NCBI GenBank assembly: GCA_016858145.1 | Contig: JAEHOE010000021.1 | Coordinates: 248,001 to 312,000, forward strand | Length of the DNA: 64,000 bases | Source of the DNA: Edaphochlamys debaryana | Taxonomy: Eukaryota; Chlorophyta; Chlorophyceae; Chlamydomonadales | Direction: 5' to 3' | Shown here: in pieces, positions 47,372 through 64,000 of the stretch | Layout of the letters: each line of letters starts with the position of its first letter | How positions within the stretch are numbered: the stretch's first letter is position 1 | Position numbers and translations under genes: made by a program | The notes under the pieces: generated by a model | Told to the model about the DNA's origin: nothing | Databases searched by the model: none | Seen by the model: only the letters and a program-made list of their open reading frames with translations

Positions 47372-50300
47372 CTAAACGTCGTCCACGTCGGCGGTCGCGT
47401 CGGTCTTGGCCGGGGCCACCAGGGGCACGGCCACGTCCACGCCCGGGCCCTGGCCCTCGTTGCCCATGTCCACCCCGCCGTCGTTCTCCTCCTCGGCGGG
47501 CGCCGCCACGGCCGCGAAGGCGTCCGCGGGCACCGAGTAGATGCGGAGGAGCTCCTTGTTCGGGTCCTGAGAAGCGGGGGTGGTGGGTGGTAGGCAGGTA
47601 GAGGGTTGGGGTTCGATGGTTGAGTTGGGGGCCAGTTGATGTGACGGAAACTTGGGAGGCGATGGGCGCTCCAGCAAGACCCCTGCCCTGCGTGCGTGCA
47701 TAGCCCTCACAACGCCAAACTCCCCTGGCCGCCCCGCCTTCAAAGCCCCCACAGCCCCTTCAACCCCCTCCCCCGCAACGCACCTTGACGAGCAGGTAGT
47801 GCCCCTCCGGCATCTTGAGCAGCATGTCAGACAGCGCCCGCACCACGCCCCAGCAGTTGTCCGGCTCCACGTTGATGGAGCGGGCGGCCTCGCGGGGCTT
47901 GAGCGTCTGCACGGGGGCGAGGGGGTGGGGTTGAGGGGTGCTTGTATTTGAGCCCCAGGATGAGATAGTAACAAAACGCCGGACCTCCTGCGAGAGCCTT
48001 TTCCTATTGCAGACATGCGCGTAGCGCTCGAATGAGTCAGTCAGAGTACGATGATGAAACGAGTCGATGAGGGTACAATGATGATTGCGTGTGCGAGTTG
48101 CGTGCTTAGGGGCTCAGATCTTCCTATTGGTCCACAGCACTGGCCGCTTTAAGGCCGTGTATTTTGGAGGTGATGTCGTTAAAGGTATTCGTCCCTGCCC
48201 GGTCAGAGTGTGCTCCGTGCTGTGTGCCTGCGCTGCACTGGTACGTCGCCATGCCCTGCACCTTCCCACCCCCCCCCCTGCCAGCCCCCGCTCCCGTTCG
48301 CCTCCCCTTCCCCCACATCTGATGACCCGACGTGGCGCCTCCCCCCTCCCATGTGGCACCCAGCATGACTCACGTAGACGCCGAGCGCCACGTGGTTGTT
48401 CACGTCGCGTGGCCCGAAGCGCGTCACGAAGCCCATCTTGATCTGGTCCGCCCCGCTCATGAGCGCCGACACCACCCACTTGGCCACCTGCACGGGGGGT
48501 GACATGGGGTGAGAGGGTGAGCCTTGGCTTGGAACGCGGGCTTCGGGGATTCGACATCCCGACCCAAAACGGTGTGCGGAGGCCTACTGCGCAGCAGCAA
48601 CAGCCTGCCCGAGCCCTGCCCCAGTCTCCGGCACAGGCACGCGTTTAACGCATGTAACCCCGCTGCTGACACGAACCTTGAACTTGTTGTTCTTGGCCTC
48701 CGAGAGCAGCAGGGCACCCTTCTGGCCCTCGATGCGCTGCCGGTAGTTCTGGGGGGAAAAGCGCGTGGAGGGAAGGGAGCAGCGGGTGGGCGCAAGGCAA
48801 CGTGGGGAGAGGCACGGGACCAAGGCGAGGGAGCCTTGCCACAGCCCAAGATGGCAGCGCAGAGACCCGCTGGGAGACACGTGCCTCCACGGCGTACGAC
48901 ACCGCCGCAGCTCATCTGCCGTACATCGCCGCACGCACCTGGCTCTTGACGTCGTACTCGTTGAGCGCCTTGACCAGCACCGTCTGCGGCGTCTGGCCGT
49001 CGGCGGTGCGCAGCGCTCCGTCCACCTCGCAGCGGACCACGATATCGGCCGCCTCGGGGCCCGAGGGCGCCAGCCGCCACTTGCGGTACCTGGCGGTGGG
49101 GGTGGCGTGGGTGGTGTGGAGGTCAGCACAGTTTAGGGTGCAGGGTTTGGAAGGGACGCGGCAGGTCGGTGCTGGTGAGGTCCCGGGCATCCTTGGCGGC
49201 AAGAGCTGATTACCGGAGTGCTTGAGAGCCCGCCTGGCGAGGGCGACCCACATGGCCCGGCACCAAACCCCCGTTCATCCGTCCTCGTGTTCCCACTCGG
49301 CCCCCAGTTTCCAAGTCCACGCTCTCACTTGTATCCGCAGCTGGCCAGGTTGCTCTGGTCCGCGGGGGAGGCGAAGGGCGAGGGCCCCCCGAAGTCCAGG
49401 CGGTTGCCGTCCTTGACCAGGGCCTGACGAAGAGTGGGAGTGGGGGCGGTGGCGGGGGGGGGGGAATAACTATCGTACAACGATGACAAGGGACAGGACG
49501 TCGGGCGCATGACCACAACGGGGGCATTTCGATGAAGCCTTATGAATGTGGGGATGGAGTATGCTGGATGATGTCGTCATGGCGGCACGAGAGCAAGCGG
49601 CGCGGTGATTTGATGGGTGTGTTGGGGCTCAGATCTTCCTATTGGTCCACAGCACTGGCCGCTTTAAGGCCCGTGTATTTTGGAGGTGATGTCGTTAAAG
49701 GTATTCGTCCCTGCCCGGTCACAACGTATTCGTGCCAGTGCGTTGTGATTGCGTTACCCCCACGCCGCCCATCCCGTAGTCTACCCTTGAGGCTCCCTGC
49801 CCTTGCCGTTCCCTGTCCTTCCAACACCCCATCACTGTGCCCCCTCCAGCTGCTCCACTGTACCAACCCCATGCACCCTTCCAAACCGAGGCCAACCCCC
49901 CTTCCCCGGCGCGAATTGCCTCCATTCCCCAGCTGCAAACACCCCCAGCCTGAAAACGCCCGCCTCCCTTCCATGTAACCCCGCCTCACCTGCTGCGAGA
50001 AGTTCTGGTTGATGGCGGTGGCCTCCAGCGCCAGGTGCTGCATGCCGTTGATGTTGTCCTTGTCCTGGGGGTGTGAGGAGGGGGATCGTGAGGGTCGTAT
50101 GAAGGGTTGATGAGGGGTTGTGGGAGATGGGGGTGAGGGGGAGGCAGAGTGTGGACGCCAGCCTGTGGACGCCGGCAACCAGCCCCTGCCACCCACCCAG
50201 CCTCGCTCAACCGCCATGCTGTATCGCCCCTTCCCCTTCCCCTCTCCGCCCCCACCTCGGCCACGGGCTCCGGCGCCGTCTCGTTGACGGTGAGGAGCGT

Positions 50301-52813
50301 GAACTTGGAGGCGGGCCGCCAGTCGAAGAACAGCTTGTCGCCCTGAGAGGTGATTGGGGGTGGAGGGGATGGCGGTTGGGCCACGACAGGGGTGAGACAT
50401 ATGGTGCATCGAGGCTGGAAGCAACAGAACGCGTAAGTATTTTGGTGGTGAAGGACGGGTGTGAAGCAGCAAGGAAGCGTGCGTAAGGTGCGTGGATGCG
50501 TTGGGGCTCAGATCTTCCTATTGGTCCACAGCACTGGCCGCTTTAAGGCCCGTGTATTTTGGAGGTGATGTCGTTAAAGGTATTCGTCCCTGCCCGGTCA
50601 AAGTGCTCGAGTGCATGCCGTGTTACCCCCTCCCCATCCACCCGCAACGTCCGCATCGGCCATCCACAATCCGCCGTACAGAGCCCGCGCCGCGCCGTAC
50701 AAGCACGCACCTTGCGCGTGGCGAGAAGGTCCCAGCCGTACTTGCTCGACTGCATGCACATCAGGTGCGCCACGATCGAGTCGACCGCGAACACGCGGGC
50801 CTTGCCAGCTGCCGCCAGCTGCTGCATGATCGGGTCGTCTGACGTGGACACGGCGCGGAAGATGCGCTTGGTCTTCTCCAGCGGCTTGGAGGCGCGGGAG
50901 GACAGGTTGTCGTACGTCTGCGTACGGCGGATTGAGGAGAGGGGGGAGGTGAGGAGCGGGGCCATCCACCGCCGTCTCTGCCGCCTCGGGCCTGCATCGG
51001 TGTGGGCCGCAACTCTCCAGGAGCCGGCGTCCGAAGCGACATTCCTCGCCCAGCCCTTCCCTCCGCGCACACTGACACGGGCCACAGGCCGTGTCCCGGT
51101 CTTCCCTCACAACCCCGCTGACCAAGCTCCAGGCCGCCACAACTACACGCTTCCCTCCTTCCCCTGAAGCTCGCCCGGCATGACCTCACAGACGGCCCCC
51201 AGCGCGCACGCGACCCCCGATTGCCCCTCCCCTGCCGTACTGCCGTACCTTGTCGTAGTACTCGACACTGCCGCACGTGACCAGGTCCTCCGGCTCGCCC
51301 GGGTTGTAGTTGAGCTTGGACAGGCCCGTGGTGGTGATCTGCTCCATGACCGCCCAGTCTGCCCCGATCTCCACCGAGGACGCGTACTGAGTTTGCTGCG
51401 GGAGGCGCGAGGAGAGGCGGGGACAGGCAGGGGTGAGGCGTGGGGGCAGGGGGCGGCGCAGTAGGGAGGCTGAGCTGAGCTCGCTTCCAGTGGTGGCAAT
51501 GCTGTGAGTGGGCCGTGCGGAGGGGCCTCGAACGAGGCGGTGCACTGGTGGCCCGTCCCCCGTGGGACAGGTGCTGCCAGTCCCAGCCTGCCGCACGAGC
51601 TCCCGCGCCCGGAGCCTGGAGGAGCAGTGCGAGCGGGCCCGGGCAAGAACGTCCCCGCGGGCGCCGGTCGGACGCCGCCTGTGGCTGCCTGCCTGCTCCG
51701 TTGGCGGGTCCCGGGCCGGCACGTCACAGCAGCTGCACAGCGCCAGGCCTGAACCGGCTGCGCCTGACGCCTCGGCGCTGCGGCGGCAGCCTGCGACCGC
51801 GCTCTGTGCTGTGCCTTGGCCAGCAGGCTGGGGTAGGGTACCCCAAGCCCTGCACAGCCACAGCTCCCCTGGCGTCCATCCCACTAAGCTGTGTTTCCGG
51901 TCGCCCTGGCTCTCGCGGCACCCGCCGGGTTGTGGGGTAAGCTCGTGTCGGAGCGCGCCCCGCGGGCGGGAGAAGACCCCCGGAAGTCCAAACTGGCGCG
52001 GCCCATGGCGCCCCGCCTGCAAACTCCTCCAGCATTGCACGCTGCTGCGGCTGCTCAGAGCTCCAGCGCGCACGAAGGGCTCCACATCGTCGCAGCATTG
52101 ACAGCGGGCCCCCGCCGGCTGATTCCCCCGGTGCGTCCGTTGCATGAGGTGCAAACGAGCTCCCTGCTCCTTGGTCGCAAATGACCACGCCCAGACTGCG
52201 CGAACTCGCCGCCATCGCACCCCAAATGACCCTCCGCCGCTCACCCGCTGGTCGTTCCGCCCATAGAAGGGCTGCCTCCTCTGTTGCTGGGGGCCACCCT
52301 TCTTCTTGTCGCCCGGCTCCGGACCGCCGCGGCCATCCTTGCCGTCGCGGCGCTGCTGTTGGAAGCGATTGTTCTGCTGGAACCGCCGCTGGCCCCCGAA
52401 CTTGGTGGTTTTTACTGGGCGGTTGTCCACCAGGTGGAACGACTCCTCCTGCGCAAGATCAGAGAGAACGATTTATCGCCCGGCCGCCGCCCGCGCCATG
52501 CGCAGCTGGGCGCGCACCTCCTCGTTCGCGAAGAAGTTGAACACAGGCACGCCTCCCTGGTTGTAGCCACGGCCTGGAGGGAAGAGGTGCGGGTCTGAGG
52601 TGCACGCGGCAGATCTCCACTTCGGCCGCCGCGATGCCGCTCACCTGCATACTTCTGGCCGTAAGCGCCCTGCGTCCAGTCCGCAACACGCCCAAGCTTA
52701 TCGCCCTTGTTGAAAGGAGCAAATGGGATGTCCTTGAGGTGCGTGGGGACCGTGCAGGGGCCCCAGCCGTCGGGATTGTCAGTCACCGCGGGAACCGGGA
52801 ATGGCGCAGCCAT
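47372..52813 (-). CDS. EIF3D: Translation initiation factor eIF3 subunit d
   Basis: Subunit d of eIF3, which sits on the 40S ribosomal subunit and can bind the mRNA cap. Thirteen minus-strand exons: 52813-52645, 52573-52518, 52448-52245, 51395-51249, 50917-50711, 50342-50256, 50064-49990, 49423-49329, 49089-48939, 48748-48677, 48487-48374, 47906-47784 and 47566-47372. All junctions keep phase; 564 residues, the family's normal length. Hallmarks in order: DNPDGWGPCTVP at the N terminus, PFNKGDKLGRVADWTQ, a Gln/Arg/Gly-rich RNA-binding-like stretch (FQQNNRFQQQRRDGKDGRGG), CGSVEYYDK, IFRAVSTSDDPIMQQL, KLFFDWR, the LEATAINQNFSQQ motif, KYRKWRL with IVVRCEVDG, then KDPNKELLRIYSVP and an acidic tail ending ADVDDV. 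Introns 5, 7 and 11 each contain the same 98-bp sequence. The gene is divergent from the Ca2+-ATPase gene. Confidence 0.97.
48109..48205. repeat. 98-bp intronic repeat, copy 1 (eIF3d intron 11)
   Basis: 97 bp running from GGGGCTCAGATCTTCC to CCCTGCCCGGTCA on +. It is identical to copies 2 and 3 apart from one missing C (AAGGCCGTG instead of AAGGCCCGTG). Confidence 0.95.
49624..49721. repeat. 98-bp intronic repeat, copy 2 (eIF3d intron 7)
   Basis: 98 bp identical to copy 3. The centre can form the hairpin CACTGGCC-GCTTTAA-GGCCCGTG. Flanks are unrelated beyond a few bases. Confidence 0.95.
50503..50600. repeat. 98-bp intronic repeat, copy 3 (eIF3d intron 5)
   Basis: 98 bp identical to copy 2 and in the same orientation relative to the gene. 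It begins 110 bp from the intron 5 donor; the other copies lie 168 and 268 bp from theirs, so its position in the intron is not fixed. Confidence 0.95.
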
Positions 52814-53241
52814 GGTGGCCGCTGTCCACAGGCTCTGCGCGATGGGTAGCGGTTGTGTGCCGCGTCCTAGGGGTGCGGTGTTGGAAAAGCAACGAATTCC
52901 GAGTCTGGCGCCAAGTTGCCCGGATTGCCATTTGCATCCATCCCAGGTCCCTGTGTGCCACGGCGCTACTCCCGCCCCCGCCCCAGCCGTATACCCCTAC
53001 AGTCACAGTCGGGTCTGATCAGCCCAAGCGCGTTGTAGACGCGCCCTTCCCGCCCCCGCCGTGTGTTTATGCCACACATCTGCGCGATCTCCAAGCACGC
53101 CAACCTTTCTTGACCGGCGCCGCGCTGCGCTGCGGCCCGCGCAATCCCTATAATCCACTAGACCAGAGTCAGCGGTCAACTCGTGCCTTACGGTCACCTG
53201 ACCGGGAGAAGATTCGCTAGTGGAAGGGGCCACGGACCACG
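52814..53241. promoter_or_regulatory. Shared divergent promoter region, eIF3d / Ca2+-ATPase
   Basis: 428 bp separate the two start codons, which point away from each other. The segment must hold both 5' UTRs and both core promoters. I see no convincing TATA box. Confidence 0.6.
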
Positions 53242-62763
<9,522 letters not shown>

Positions 62764-62771
<8 letters not shown>

Positions 62772-62824
62772 AGGGCACGACCCAGAGGCACGACCAAGGG
62801 GCACGACTAAGGCACACGACTAGA
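62764..62824 (+). repeat. Tandem copies of the Ca2+-ATPase coding end
   Basis: The terminal GCACGACTAG is followed by GGCACGACCC, GGCACGACCA, GGCACGACTA and CACACGACTAG: about five degenerate copies of a 12- to 17-bp unit spanning the stop codon. Confidence 0.8.
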
Positions 62825-64000
62825 GGATGCGGAGCTTGCTTCGGAGCAAGGCGGGAGGCTGAGGACTGCGGGCTTTGAAAAGTGCCGGGCAGGGCAAGTT
62901 TTGCTGAGCTAAGAGCGAGAGTGCGCCGCCGGGCTCGGGTCGGAGGCTAGCACGTCGGGGGCCTGGGTCTCGTGGAAGCCGGACCCCCGGTATCTCCCGG
63001 AGCTTGCGGCTGGCAGGCGCCAATGGGAACCGACTGACAGAGGGGAGCTGTGGCCGATTGCCGCAGCTGGCGTGGGGGACTGGCGCAGGGGACTGGCGGC
63101 GAGTGAGCAGCGAGGGAAGTGGTGCCGGCGAGGTGGGGAGGACCCCCAACGGGGCGCAGGCGGAAGGGGGCGGACGGGGAACGGGCGATTCGGGCTTGCC
63201 AGGAGGGACATGTGTTTTGATATGTGCGCGGGTCGAGTGTCGCAGAACGTGGGCCTGGCTTGGTCGGCCCTGCTACGTGTCAGCTGCGACGAGCGTGCGC
63301 GGGGTTGCCGATGCAATGAAGACTCAGCAAGATATCGAGTGGAGTGAGATAACTGCTCGGGTGTAAGCGTGCGTGCGTTGATGAACTACCAGTGCCCAGA
63401 AGTCTTGGGCCTCCGCCAGCTCAAGGGCGGTGCCACTGCCCAGTGGGCCTAGCCCCCGTTCCGTGAAGAGTCAGGGTAAGCCGAGGGTAACGGCTTATCA
63501 CGCCAAGCCAAACACCCGCAGCAGTGACGAGCATGTCAACGTTGTTGCTGTCCGGCCGGGGCCCACGACACGGGGGGTTTTGCAAGCAAGGCCTGCAGGG
63601 GCCATGCTGTGTTGACGACGACGGGGGCTGCTGTTGAGCGCGTCGGTGCAGCGGCCACTGCTGCGCAGCACGCATGCCGCGTGGGCGAGCAGGGGAGCGC
63701 AGTGTCTTGGAACGAAGGAAGGCACAACCTCCTCATCCTCCTGACTCCAGTGACAGGGGCCCGGAGCCGCGCAATCAATACACCTCACTGCCTCCCGAAG
63801 TCGTCAGCCTTGCGTGAGGCATCGGCACAGGTCGGGGCCATCCTCCGCCAGCCCCTCTCTCCATGATGGCCGTCTTAGCGGCCACCCTATGTCGTTGTGC
63901 GCCGTGGAGGCGTGGACCAGCTTCCGTCCTGCGCCAGGCCAACCACAAGAACGGGTCAGGCCCGTCAAGCCACGTGCACGTACCTTCTCGTAACCCCCTG
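62772..64000. other. 3' flank of the Ca2+-ATPase gene to window end
   Basis: Presumed 3' UTR followed by intergenic sequence. No further gene is supported before the window ends. Confidence 0.5.
63362..63366 (+). terminator. Candidate TGTAA polyadenylation signal
   Basis: TGTAA, 590 bp past the Ca2+-ATPase stop codon; the first clear one downstream by eye. Confidence 0.45.

Noticed and set aside
48109..50600. Calling the 98-bp repeat a snoRNA outright
   Set aside because: A CTGA box exists on the transcribed strand, but no matching C box at the other end and no H/ACA layout; kept as an unclassified repeat.

Overview
The window looks like nuclear DNA of a volvocine/chlamydomonad green alga. 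It is very GC-rich. Genes are split into many short exons with GTGAGT/GTGGGT-like donors and CAG acceptors, proteins carry Ala/Gly/Pro-rich insertions, and TGTAA polyadenylation signals lie downstream of some genes. There are no bacterial operon features. All exon coordinates come from reading splice sites and checking that every exon junction keeps phase. They are predictions without transcript support.

Layout, left to right. (1) + strand: the 3' part of a mitochondrial-type ribosomal protein uL22 gene (to 2065). (2) + 3034-5474: a 228-residue Maf-family nucleotide pyrophosphatase. (3) + 8808-15888: an 1871-residue low-complexity nuclear protein with a Tudor-like module. (4) + 18919-26782: a 1599-residue STAND/NLR-like receptor with an acylation-type N terminus, a TIR-like domain, a NACHT ATPase and 14 WD40 repeats. 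(5) + 28176-28970: a small fascin-like beta-trefoil protein. (6) - 33649-30943: a plastid-type thioredoxin. (7) - 37405-36027: a GATA zinc-finger protein. (8) - 46186-40179: a GDPD1-type glycerophosphodiester phosphodiesterase (lysophospholipase D-like) with a membrane anchor. (9) - 52813-47372: translation initiation factor eIF3d. (10) + 53242-62771: an ER (SERCA/ECA-type) Ca2+-ATPase with 24 exons and a KKxx tail. It is divergent from eIF3d across 428 bp. The remaining stretches show no gene I can support.

The genes do not form a pathway; this is an ordinary gene-rich nuclear segment. Two things stand out. The first is the NACHT-WD40 receptor, whose layout parallels fungal NWD/HET proteins, bacterial STAND defence proteins and animal Apaf-1/NLRs. 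Two of its WD repeats are almost identical at the DNA level. The second is the structure of the introns. A 98-bp sequence recurs in three introns of eIF3d. A shared cassette recurs near the 3' ends of several Ca2+-ATPase introns. A near-perfect 57-bp inverted repeat lies in Ca2+-ATPase intron 8. Copies of exon edges, often with the splice site, recur in the neighbouring intron or 3' flank of at least six genes. Four introns appear to use GC donors. A 70-bp antisense copy of the GATA zinc-finger exon sits in an intron of the NACHT-WD40 gene.
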